A stretch of 9,962 nucleotides of DNA, taken from Burkholderiales bacterium. GTDB lineage: Bacteria > Pseudomonadota > Gammaproteobacteria > Burkholderiales > SHXO01. The DNA lies in contig JAHCKU010000077.1 in assembly GCA_026125625.1 (NCBI GenBank), positions 1 to 9,962 of the forward strand. The letters run 5' to 3'. The first letter of the stretch is position 1. Each line of letters starts with the position of its first letter. Below the pieces are notes generated by a model. That model was not told the DNA's origin. It did no database searches and worked only from the letters and a program-made list of their open reading frames with translations. Shown one piece after another: positions 1 to 8,585 of the stretch. Both the position numbers and the translations under genes were made by a program.

Positions 1-1098
1 CTGGAACACCGGCATCATGATCTGGTGATCTTCGGCGCGCATCCATACTTCGCCGGTCGGCCCGTCGTAGCGCATTCCCTCCAGTGCCTGCGCCACCTGC
101 AACGGGTCGATCGATCCCGCCGCCGTCATGGCCTGGGCCAGCATCTCGGGCAGGACGACATTGGGCAGCCAGTTCCAATCCTCGTTGTACTTGCTTCGAT
201 AATCCTGCGCAAACGATAGCAGGGAGTTGGGTTCCAGGTTCTCGTGCCAGAACAGCACCGCCTTCACGCGACCGGCACCTGCTTCTCCCATGCTGGTCGG
301 TGCGCCCGTCAAACTCGCCAACGGCGCATACAGCTTGACCGGCGACTTGGCGTCCTTCACCGCCTTGATCAGCAAGGCGAGATCGTTGCCCCAGCTGCCC
401 GTGATCAGTGCATCCGCCCGGGCGGCACGGAGCTTGGCGACATAGGGCGCGAAGTCCTTGACCTTGCCGATCGGATGCAGATCCTCTCCGGCAATCTCGA
501 TATCGGGTCGCCTTGCGGCGAGCATCTGCTTGGCATCCCTCGCCACGCTTTGCCCCCATGCGTAGTCCTGGTTGACGAGATACACGCGCCGGACGGACGG
601 GTCACGCGCAATGGCATCGGTCAGGGCGTTCATGATCATGCCGCCATGCGGAACGAAGCGGAAATGCCAGAAGTGGCATTTCTCTTCGGTCAAGGCAGGG
701 TCGAGGGCACCATGGTTCAGGTAGAGCAACGGACGATCCGGGCTGCGCGCATTGTGCTTGGCCACTGCATCGCTGATTGCATGCGCGACGTTCGAACCGG
801 AGCCTTGAATGACGTAGCGGATCTGTCGGTCGACGGCTGCTTTGACTTGCAAGGCGGCACCCTGCGGCGTGCCATGGTTGTCCAGAGGTACCAGCTCGAA
901 CATTCGTCCGAGTGCACCGCCGCGTGCATTCACCATTGAGAATGTGGCCTCCAGCTCATGAAACGCACTCGTCCCGATGTTGGCAAACGGCCCGGACAAC
1001 TGCTCGATGACGGCGATCCTGATCGAATCCTGGTTCGCCGAAGCGGCAGAAGGCAGCATGGCGAGTAGGATCAGCACTCGTGCCATTCGTTTTAGCAT
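1..1098 (-). CDS. ABC transporter substrate-binding protein, branched-chain amino acid type (3' end outside window)
   Basis: Periplasmic ligand-binding protein of the Leu/Ile/Val-binding (Peripla_BP_6) class, which delivers a small ligand to an inner-membrane ABC importer. The frame is open without stops for 366 residues down to base 1; perhaps a few dozen residues are missing. ATG at 1098 is chosen because AAGGAG lies 7 nt upstream and a signal peptide follows: MLKRMAR, a hydrophobic stretch, then ASA-N near residue 21. Family features include IAVIEQLSGPFANIG just after the signal, VNARGGALG, DNHGTPQGAA, CHFWHFRF in mid-protein, VYLVNQDYAWGQ, and YDGPTGEVWMRAEDHQ near the visible end. The ligand is not predictable from this; related proteins bind amino acids, amides, urea or aromatic acids. 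No permease or ATPase gene is visible, although they could lie off the left edge. It sits downstream of a large same-strand regulator. Class assignment is firm, ligand unknown. Confidence 0.93.
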   Translation of the reverse strand, partial: MLKRMARVLILLAMLPSAASANQDSIRIAVIEQLSGPFANIGTSAFHELEATFSMVNARGGALGRMFELVPLDNHGTPQGAALQVKAAVDRQIRYVIQGSGSNVAHAISDAVAKHNARSPDRPLLYLNHGALDPALTEEKCHFWHFRFVPHGGMIMNALTDAIARDPSVRRVYLVNQDYAWGQSVARDAKQMLAARRPDIEIAGEDLHPIGKVKDFAPYVAKLRAARADALITGSWGNDLALLIKAVKDAKSPVKLYAPLASLTGAPTSMGEAGAGRVKAVLFWHENLEPNSLLSFAQDYRSKYNEDWNWLPNVVLPEMLAQAMTAAGSIDPLQVAQALEGMRYDGPTGEVWMRAEDHQIMMPVFQ

Positions 1099-1105
1099 CG
1101 TGTTT

Positions 1106-1111
1106 CTCCTT
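1106..1111 (-). promoter_or_regulatory. Ribosome binding site of the substrate-binding protein gene
   Basis: AAGGAG on the minus strand, 7 nt before the ATG at 1098. It fixes that ATG as the start instead of the in-frame ATG four codons later. Confidence 0.8.
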
Positions 1112-1229
1112 TGGCTTTCGCGATTTCCGGTCGGATATTCGGCGGAATTCCCTCGGCAGCCGGGGAAAGGGGATACGGCTCGCTCTCCCGCACATTCCCG
1201 ACTCTGCAGCGCGGGTCGACGATACCGGG

Positions 1230-1258
1230 AGCATACTTATTTATAGGTTACGGATAAG
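1230..1258 (-). promoter_or_regulatory. AT-rich promoter-like patch upstream of the substrate-binding protein gene
   Basis: The 287-bp gap between the regulator stop (1386) and the substrate-binding protein start (1098) holds no gene. Within it, 1230-1258 is sharply AT-rich against GC-rich surroundings. On the minus strand it offers TTATCC (1252-1257), a 16-nt spacer and TATGCT (1230-1235), a weak sigma70-like pair (3/6 and 4/6 matches). CTTAT (1236-1240) and ATAAG (1254-1258) form a small inverted repeat with 13 nt between arms, overlapping the candidate promoter. The base composition is direct observation; promoter and operator roles are inferred. Confidence 0.35.
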
Positions 1259-1385
1259 CTCACCATGATGGACCTTCGTCCGGGACCGGCAGGATGCCTC
1301 GAGCGGCTGCACGAAAAGCGTCGCCTGAGGGAATGAAAGCAGGTGCCTGCAGGTTGTTGAGAAACGTAGTGCTTTCAATAGCCTG

Positions 1386-4300
1386 TTACAGCTCTCGGTA
1401 TATCCGCTCTGTGGCCGCCGAGGGCTGCGTACCGAGCACAATGAACAGCTTCTGGCGCAGCCGCTGATACGCCCTGGCGGCATCGCTGCGGCGGTCCAGC
1501 CGGCGATAGCAGCGCATCAATCCCTGATAGAACGGTTCCACCAGCTCGTCCGCCGCCAGGCCACGGCGATAGGCATCGATTGCGCCTTCGAAATCCATGC
1601 TCTGCTCCTTCTGCGCCGCAAGCTTTTCCACTGAATCGATGAAGCAGGCGCGAAGACGCTCCCGTGCCGCAACCGCCCAGCCGTAGCCATCCTCGTGCAT
1701 CAGGAACGGTCCGCGATAGAGATCGATCGCGCGTCGTATGCCCTGACCGGAATCTTCATCGGCATCGAGCAAACGCTCGAAGGCCAGCGCGTCGATCCAG
1801 CAGCGCTGAAGATCCAGCGACAGCTTGCTGGCACTTTGCCGGATCACGGCGCTGTCGCCGAGCAGCTTGCGCAGTCGGTGCAGGGCCTGGGTCAAGGATC
1901 GATGCGCAGCATCTCCATCGTCGTCCGGCCACAACGCATCCAGCAGCCTTTCCTCGGCGACCTCCAGTCCGCCGAAGGCGATCAGCGCCTGCAGCAGAGC
2001 CAGGGTCTTGCGCGGTGCCTTGCGATCGAAGCTCAGCTGCTGCCCCTCGCACCACACTTCGAAGCGTCCCAAGGTGAATACCTTGACCGGCCATGGCCAA
2101 TCCTCGGTTTCGAGCGAAGGAGGCGGCAACGAGAATTCCCGAATCAAGGTCCGCACCAGCTCCGGCTCGATGCCCTCTCGCAGCGCGACCGGAAACAATG
2201 CCGACATCGCGCACGGAAACCAACGCAGGCGCGCACGCCCGCCTTCGGTTCGTGCAAGTGCGAGCGTCTCGCGCAGGTAGTCGTCTCTCGCATCCGGATC
2301 ACGGCGCGCATGCGCCAGATGTGCCTGGTTCAGGGCAATGTAGGCACGTAAGCCGTCGATGGCAGTGCCGCTCACCATCTGTCTGGCTTCCGACAGAAGC
2401 CGCGCTGCCCGGTCCAACTGTCCGTCTGCGATCAGGATGTCGGCGTTGAGGACGCGATACACTACCCCATTGAAGATGTTTCCCGAGGCATCGACCATCT
2501 CCTGCGCAGCTATGCCGATCTCGATGGCATGCGCAAGATCGCCGCGCGAGTACGACATCATTGCCTTGAAAATCTCGAGCAGGGAAGCCCGAACACCATG
2601 CCTGGGTTTCGGTAGAGCCTCGAGGCGGGTAAGAGCGGCTTCGGCAGCGGCAAGCTGACCAGCCCGGCGCAGACACACCGCACGATAGGCCGTGGCCCGG
2701 AACTCCTCGTCGTGCAGTCCCTCTCTCTGCGAGATCGAGCACGCATGTTCTAAGGACGCCAGCGCCTCGCCCACTCTCCATGAAATATATAGGTGATACC
2801 CCCACATGCTGAGGAAATTCGCGGCATTTGCCGGCGTCAGTTGCGGAGCACTCAACAGCGGCGTGATTGCCTTGGCGACGCGACGGCACAAATCGAGGTC
2901 GGAAACGTCATCGCCGTAAGAGAGCAGCCGCTGGCCTGCCACGGCCTTCAGGTTGACGTCGAAGGGCTGCGCCAGGAGCGTCTCGACCCGCGCGGCGCAG
3001 GCGGCGAGCAGTCGATTGTCTGGGGCGGCTTGCACGGCGGCGATCAGGGAAAGCTGCACACGCAGTTCCATCTCCGGTGATGCAAAGCCGGGCGCGACTT
3101 CAAGCAGGTGCGTAAGCCGTTCGATCCAAAGGCGCATCGGGACGAAGTCGGAGAAGTCGACATACAACGTATCGAGCACGCCGGCAGCACTCAGCAGCTG
3201 TCCAGCGCTGTCGCCTCGTTCGACATAGCGCTCATACGCGCGCTGCAGCCATTCGCGCGCTTCGTCAGGCCGAGTGGGTTCGAGCGCCATGCCCATCCAG
3301 TAGGCGACACCCGGCTCCTCCTGACAGGACTGCGGCAGCCTGTGCACCCAGTCTTCCACCGTCTGCAAACGGCCCTGCCCGATCAGACTGGGTGCGGCAG
3401 TGCTCAACGCCTGCGCCGCGGCGTTCCAACTCTGCGCTTCGCAATAGAGCGGAAACGCTTCTTCCTCCTGCCTGCGCTCACACAGCAGATGACCGGCTCG
3501 TTCGACCAGCCAGCAGAATTGCGTACCGTTGTAGTGAGCGGCTGCCCGATGCCGCAGGAAGGTGTGGAACAGCGCGTGGTACTGATAAGTAATTTCCTCG
3601 GCCGCGCGGCGATCCACGAACAGCCGCCGCCGATGCAGGAGCTCGAGCACCCTGCCGGCTTCGGCATTACCGCTGATGGCCTCGGCCAGCGCCACCGTCA
3701 CCGCCGGAAAGAGCGCAGTGGTCATCAGGATCTCCCGCGTCTCGACGGAGGCGGAATCGAAGATCTGGCTGGCGAAGTAGTCGAAAGTCGCTTCCGGACC
3801 GTCCAGGGTGCGACCGGTATCCAGGGCGCCCGCGCGCCGGAACCGCTCCAGCATCAGCACCACACCCGCCGCCCAGCCCTGGGATTCGCGGTGAAGGAAC
3901 TCCAGCTGCGTCTGATCCAGATCGCCGCGTGCGGCCGCGATGGCACGAATCTCGTCCACCGTCAGCCGCAGCGCCTCCCAGGTGAGCAGCGCGAGGGTGT
4001 TGCTGGCCCGAGCACGGGCCAGTGCCTTGGGCGGCTCGACGCGGCTCAGGACGATGATGTTCGCATCCTGCGGGACCTCCTCGGCCGCGCACGCAAGAGC
4101 CTCCTGTACGGGCGAGTCGATGGCGACTTCCTGATAGTTGTCGAAGACGACTGCTGCGGCCGGCGGCAGGCGCTCAAACAGCGTACGGAAGAAGCGCCGC
4201 GCGAACGCGGGAACGTTCCGGGAATGCTCGGGCGTGAATCGCGGAAGCAGTGGCCTGCTGCTGCGTACGGTGCCAGCCGCTTCGTGCAGGTAGTGGAAAA

Positions 4301-4532
4301 ACGTGGCGGGATCGGAGTCCGCGTCGTCGAACTGGTACCACAGGCACGACCGCCGCACCGCATCCAGATAGGTCGCGATGGTGGTGGTCTTGCCGGATCC
4401 GGGCGGGCCTTCCACCCAGACCACGGGACTGCTGCGCAGCTCATCCAGCAGCCGGAACAGCCGCTCACGCGGCACCGGCGCATGCAGGCGCGGGCGCGAC
4501 AGCTTGGCGAGTTGCGGGCGGCGACGCGGCAT
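1386..4532 (-). CDS. MalT-like STAND ATPase regulator with C-terminal SARP/BTAD DNA-binding module
   Basis: Large cytoplasmic transcriptional activator of 1048 residues. The N-terminus carries a MalT-like nucleotide-binding domain: Walker A GPPGSGKTT at 42-50, Walker B AAVVFDNYQ at about 126-134, a VLSRVEPP segment at 161-168, SQGWAAG near 217 and YQYHALFHTFLRHR near 316, as in LuxR-family ATPases. Residues about 330-815 are alpha-helical and repeat-like, probably the TPR ligand-sensing part. From about residue 816 comes an OmpR-type winged helix (FTLGRFEVW, RKTLALLQAL, LLDALWPDD, LTQALHRLRKLLGD), then a BTAD domain (about 911-1048). ATG at 4532 has AAGGA 6 nt upstream, whereas the TTG at 4553, seven codons earlier, has no comparable site. 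MalT relatives usually end in a LuxR helix-turn-helix, and SARPs usually start with this module, so the order is notable. Likely target is the substrate-binding protein gene downstream (inference). Confidence 0.93.
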   Translation of the reverse strand: MPRRRPQLAKLSRPRLHAPVPRERLFRLLDELRSSPVVWVEGPPGSGKTTTIATYLDAVRRSCLWYQFDDADSDPATFFHYLHEAAGTVRSSRPLLPRFTPEHSRNVPAFARRFFRTLFERLPPAAAVVFDNYQEVAIDSPVQEALACAAEEVPQDANIIVLSRVEPPKALARARASNTLALLTWEALRLTVDEIRAIAAARGDLDQTQLEFLHRESQGWAAGVVLMLERFRRAGALDTGRTLDGPEATFDYFASQIFDSASVETREILMTTALFPAVTVALAEAISGNAEAGRVLELLHRRRLFVDRRAAEEITYQYHALFHTFLRHRAAAHYNGTQFCWLVERAGHLLCERRQEEEAFPLYCEAQSWNAAAQALSTAAPSLIGQGRLQTVEDWVHRLPQSCQEEPGVAYWMGMALEPTRPDEAREWLQRAYERYVERGDSAGQLLSAAGVLDTLYVDFSDFVPMRLWIERLTHLLEVAPGFASPEMELRVQLSLIAAVQAAPDNRLLAACAARVETLLAQPFDVNLKAVAGQRLLSYGDDVSDLDLCRRVAKAITPLLSAPQLTPANAANFLSMWGYHLYISWRVGEALASLEHACSISQREGLHDEEFRATAYRAVCLRRAGQLAAAEAALTRLEALPKPRHGVRASLLEIFKAMMSYSRGDLAHAIEIGIAAQEMVDASGNIFNGVVYRVLNADILIADGQLDRAARLLSEARQMVSGTAIDGLRAYIALNQAHLAHARRDPDARDDYLRETLALARTEGGRARLRWFPCAMSALFPVALREGIEPELVRTLIREFSLPPPSLETEDWPWPVKVFTLGRFEVWCEGQQLSFDRKAPRKTLALLQALIAFGGLEVAEERLLDALWPDDDGDAAHRSLTQALHRLRKLLGDSAVIRQSASKLSLDLQRCWIDALAFERLLDADEDSGQGIRRAIDLYRGPFLMHEDGYGWAVAARERLRACFIDSVEKLAAQKEQSMDFEGAIDAYRRGLAADELVEPFYQGLMRCYRRLDRRSDAARAYQRLRQKLFIVLGTQPSAATERIYREL

Positions 4533-4538
4533 GGCGAA

Positions 4539-4543
4539 TCCTT
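4539..4543 (-). promoter_or_regulatory. Ribosome binding site deciding the regulator start
   Basis: AAGGA on the minus strand, 6 nt before the ATG at 4532. It favours the 1048-residue product over the seven-residue longer form from TTG at 4553, which the site itself would lie inside. Confidence 0.7.
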
Positions 4544-4567
4544 GAGCGTGCAAGGAAAACCCGGAAG

Positions 4568-4595
4568 ATTGTACGCAGGGTTGAAATCCCGTGAA
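4568..4595 (-). promoter_or_regulatory. Candidate sigma70 promoter for the regulator
   Basis: On the minus strand, TTCACG (4590-4595) is followed after 16 nt by TACAAT (4568-4573), matching the consensus hexamers at 4/6 and 5/6. Transcription would begin about 30 nt before the ATG at 4532. The site lies in the 110-bp divergent gap shared with selO, so activity here could affect both genes. No equally good plus-strand promoter is visible; TTGAAA at 4581-4586 has no acceptable -10 partner. Confidence 0.45.
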
Positions 4596-4642
4596 ACCGG
4601 CGCATGTGCATGGCAGGCCAAAGCATTACCATTCGACATAGC

Positions 4643-6217
<1,575 letters not shown>

Positions 6218-6275
6218 TGCGCTGCTGGCGTCGCAGGTCGCGTCCCGTACATAGAGTGCTGATGGTAGTTGGAAG

Positions 6276-6297
6276 ATCCCTCGCGTTCGCTCGGGAT
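6276..6297. repeat. Short imperfect palindrome of the 'HPER' intergenic repeat type
   Basis: ATCCC (6276-6280) and GGGAT (6293-6297) form the outer arms, GCG (6283-6285) and CGC (6288-6290) the inner arms, with two mismatched pairs between and a two-base loop. Read on the minus strand with its flanks it translates as CHPERTRG, close to the HPERSEG-type motif that appears in spurious proteins translated from widespread short intergenic repeats (recollection, not a search). It lies 58 bp after the selO stop. Confidence 0.55.
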
Positions 6298-6354
6298 GAC
6301 ACCAATGTGTTTGCTCGGTATGGCGCAAGCGTGTTTGCTCTGGGTGGCGCACGC
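6283..6354. repeat. Three degenerate 24-bp tandem units
   Basis: Units run 6283-6306, 6307-6330 and 6331-6354. Units 2 and 3 share 20 of 24 bases, including the ten-base start GTGTTTGCTC; unit 1 shares 16 of 24 with unit 2 and overlaps the palindrome at 6276-6297. A further eroded copy may begin at 6355 (ATGCTTGCT). The array fills much of the 220-bp gap between selO and the amidase gene, which otherwise shows no gene and no clear terminator. It looks like decaying copies of a palindromic repeat. Confidence 0.65.
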
Positions 6355-6423
6355 ATGCTTGCTGAGACGCTGCCGACAACTATCGGGCGCTCCCAGAAAG
6401 CCAATGGCACAATCCCCGGCGAG

Positions 6424-6430
6424 GGAGGAG
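6424..6430 (+). promoter_or_regulatory. Strong ribosome binding site of the amidase gene
   Basis: GGAGGAG ends 7 nt before the ATG at 6438. It is the best Shine-Dalgarno match in the window and predicts efficient translation. Confidence 0.8.
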
Positions 6431-6437
6431 AGCGACC

Positions 6438-7883
6438 ATGACGATTTTTGCGGAGTACGAGGATTACGACGGCCTGGGCCTGGCGCAACTGGTGCGCGAC
6501 AGGCAGGTCAAGCCGGAAGAGCTGCTGGATGCGGCCATCGCGCGCGTCGAATCGCGCAACCCCGTGGTGAATGCCGTGACCATGAAGCTGTACGACTATG
6601 GCCGGCAGGTGATTGCCGATGGGCTGCCGGACGGTCCGTTCCGCGGCGTGCCCTATCTGATGAAGGATCTGACCTCACCTATCGCCGGCGTGCGCATGAC
6701 GCGCGGGTCCACCTTCTTCGCCGATACGCCGCCTTCTCCGCAGGACAGCGAGCACGTACGGCGCCTGAAGCGGACAGGGCTGGTGATCTTCGGCCGCACC
6801 AACACCTGCGAGCTGGGGCTGTCGCTGACCTGTGAGCCGCGGCTGCACGGCCCCACCCGCAATCCATGGAATCCGGCACGAATTTCCGGTGGCTCGAGCG
6901 GCGGCTCCGCTGCGGCGGTGGGCGCACGCATGCTGCCGATGGCGCACGCCTCGGACGGCTTCGGCTCCATCCGCGTGCCGGCCGCATGCTGTGGACTGGT
7001 CGGGGTGAAGCCGACACGTGCACGCAACAGCTTCGCGCCGTTTGCCGGAGAAGGATTGGGAGGCGTGTCGACCGAACACGCGCTCACCCTGAGCGTGCGT
7101 GACAGCGCGGCGCTGCTCGATGCCACCTGCGGCTACGTACCCGGCGACCCATTCACCGCACCGGCGCCCGTGCGCCCCTATCTGCAGGAGGTCGCCACGC
7201 CACCCGGCACGCTGCGTATCGCCTGGACCGACAAGGCCCCCAATGGCGCATCGATCGATCCGGAATGTCTGCGCCTGCTCGAGGATACCGTCCGGCTGTG
7301 CGGCGAGCTGGGGCATCGGGTCGAGCAGCGCGATCCCGCCATCGATCGCGAGGCGGTGGTGGCCACGTTCCTGACCTTGGCTTCGGTCAATACCGTGGTC
7401 AACCTTGCCGGTCATCCCGCAGGGCGCCGTGCAAGCGAGCGCGAGGTCGAGCGCATTACCTGGCTGACGGCGAAGATGGGCGAAAAAGTGAGCGGCGCGG
7501 ACTACGTGCGCGCGGTGCAGACCGAGCACAGGCTGGGACGGCAGATGGCGGCCTTCCATGCCGACTGGGACGTTCTGCTCACACCCGGGCTGGCCGTGCC
7601 GCCGGTGGAACTCGGCTGGCTGGACATGATGATGGAGGACGTCGACCAGTACTGGCGCCGCGTGTTCGAGTTCTCGCCGTTTACCGTCTGGTTCAATCTC
7701 AGCGGACAGCCCGCGATCATGCTGCCGTTGGGACGAAGCCGCACCGGCCTGCCGCTGGCCGTGCAGTGTGTCGCTCGTTTCGGCGACGAGGCCACGCTGT
7801 TCCGATTGGCGAGCCAGCTGGAGGCAGCCAGGCCATGGTTCGGCCGCAAGCCGTCGCTGCCCGATCCGGCAGCGTCGACGTGA
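6438..7883 (+). CDS. Amidase-signature family hydrolase, NylA-like
   Basis: Serine hydrolase that cleaves amide bonds in the cytoplasm through a Ser-cisSer-Lys triad. The 481 residues are full length for the family. The catalytic lysine is K76 in GVPYLMKDLT, the cis-serine S153 in GGSSGGSAAAV (151-161), and the nucleophile S177 in SDGFGSIRVPA (172-182); the 24-residue spacing between the serines matches the family. CCGLVGVKPTRAR follows, and the C-terminal part has FNLSGQPAIMLPLG and GLPLAVQCVARFGDE. The overall pattern most resembles 6-aminohexanoate-cyclic-dimer hydrolase (NylA)-type amidases rather than GatA; no gatB or gatC is nearby. Substrate unknown. F175, two residues before the nucleophile, is where Gly or Ala is usual. 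ATG at 6438 has AGGAG 7 nt upstream. The gene ends with a double stop, TGA TAG. It is separated from selO by 220 bp, so probably has its own promoter, though none is clear. Confidence 0.94.
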   Translation: MTIFAEYEDYDGLGLAQLVRDRQVKPEELLDAAIARVESRNPVVNAVTMKLYDYGRQVIADGLPDGPFRGVPYLMKDLTSPIAGVRMTRGSTFFADTPPSPQDSEHVRRLKRTGLVIFGRTNTCELGLSLTCEPRLHGPTRNPWNPARISGGSSGGSAAAVGARMLPMAHASDGFGSIRVPAACCGLVGVKPTRARNSFAPFAGEGLGGVSTEHALTLSVRDSAALLDATCGYVPGDPFTAPAPVRPYLQEVATPPGTLRIAWTDKAPNGASIDPECLRLLEDTVRLCGELGHRVEQRDPAIDREAVVATFLTLASVNTVVNLAGHPAGRRASEREVERITWLTAKMGEKVSGADYVRAVQTEHRLGRQMAAFHADWDVLLTPGLAVPPVELGWLDMMMEDVDQYWRRVFEFSPFTVWFNLSGQPAIMLPLGRSRTGLPLAVQCVARFGDEATLFRLASQLEAARPWFGRKPSLPDPAAST

Positions 7884-7901
7884 TAGTTGTGCAGAGCTTC
7901 C

Positions 7902-8585
7902 CTAGAGATTGTGCAGCCTCGCCGAAACCCGCTTCACTCGCTGCTCGTTGTTCGCCGCCTGCATGAGCGCCATGATCCGGGTCACGGTTCCAGCGATCGT
8001 CAATTCGATCTCGGCCGTATCGCTGTTCTGTCTCGCCTCGATCTTCAGCGCATGGATGGTCACGCCGTTGGACTGGCACAGCTGGCGTAGCCTCGGTACC
8101 GCATCCGACCACGGCGAGACCTCGAGGGTCAGCGTCTGAGCTTTGGCCTGCGCGAACAGGCGCCGTTCGAGCGGGCGCAGGCCGGCAAGGATGGTGACCA
8201 TGATGCCGGTGGCGCTGGAGGCAGCCACGTACAGCCCGCCCCCGGCTGCCAATCCGACTGCAGCGACTGACCAGATGCTCGCCGCCGTGGTGAGACCATG
8301 CACCATCCGGCGCCGCAGGATGATGGTGCCGGCACCCAGAAAGCCGATGCCGCTGGCGACCTGGGCTGCCACCCGGGACGGGTCGAGCGTGACATGATCA
8401 CCACTGAGGACATCGGTAAACCCGATGCACGAGGTGATCATGAACAGTGCGGCGCCCACGCACACCAGCATGTGCGTGCGCAGACCGGCTGCCCAGGCGC
8501 TGCGACGCTCCCGCTCGATACCCACCACGCTGCCGAGCAGGGTGGCGACAAGAAGACGCAGGAGGATCTCGTGCGTGTCAAGCAC
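7902..8585 (-). CDS. MgtC/SapB family inner-membrane protein
   Basis: Small integral membrane protein, 227 residues, of the MgtC/SapB family. Members are linked to growth at low magnesium, acid tolerance and, for MgtC itself, modulation of ATP synthase; most environmental homologues have no known role. Family motifs are VGIERERRSAWAAGLRTHML (21-40), DPSRVAAQVASGIGFLGAG (68-86) and HGLTTAASIW (96-105), with hydrophobic segments at about 8-22, 37-52, 75-90 and 99-132. A soluble ACT-like C-terminal domain follows (about 148-227). GTG at 8585 is chosen because AGGGAG lies 6 nt upstream and the product then has normal family length; an in-frame ATG at 8687 would add 34 Pro/Arg/Ala-rich residues unlike the family. 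It follows the DUF4340-like gene by 105 bp on the same strand and is convergent with the amidase gene, 18 bp away. Confidence 0.92.
   Translation of the reverse strand: MLDTHEILLRLLVATLLGSVVGIERERRSAWAAGLRTHMLVCVGAALFMITSCIGFTDVLSGDHVTLDPSRVAAQVASGIGFLGAGTIILRRRMVHGLTTAASIWSVAAVGLAAGGGLYVAASSATGIMVTILAGLRPLERRLFAQAKAQTLTLEVSPWSDAVPRLRQLCQSNGVTIHALKIEARQNSDTAEIELTIAGTVTRIMALMQAANNEQRVKRVSARLHNL

Noticed and set aside
244..939. 231-residue plus-strand open frame opposite the substrate-binding protein gene
   Set aside because: Codon-aligned antisense shadow of a recognised periplasmic binding protein.
1260..1385. Terminator after the regulator gene
   Set aside because: Only short stems such as GGAC-CTTC-GTCC are present, without a U-tract. 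No intrinsic terminator can be supported.
6675..7559. 294-residue minus-strand open frame opposite the amidase gene
   Set aside because: Antisense shadow; the plus-strand amidase has an intact catalytic triad and strong ribosome binding site.
7884..7901. Terminator between the convergent amidase and MgtC-like genes
   Set aside because: Only 18 bp separate the stops and no stem with a U-tract is visible. The repeated TTGTGCAG (7887-7894 and 7909-7916) is too short to mean much.
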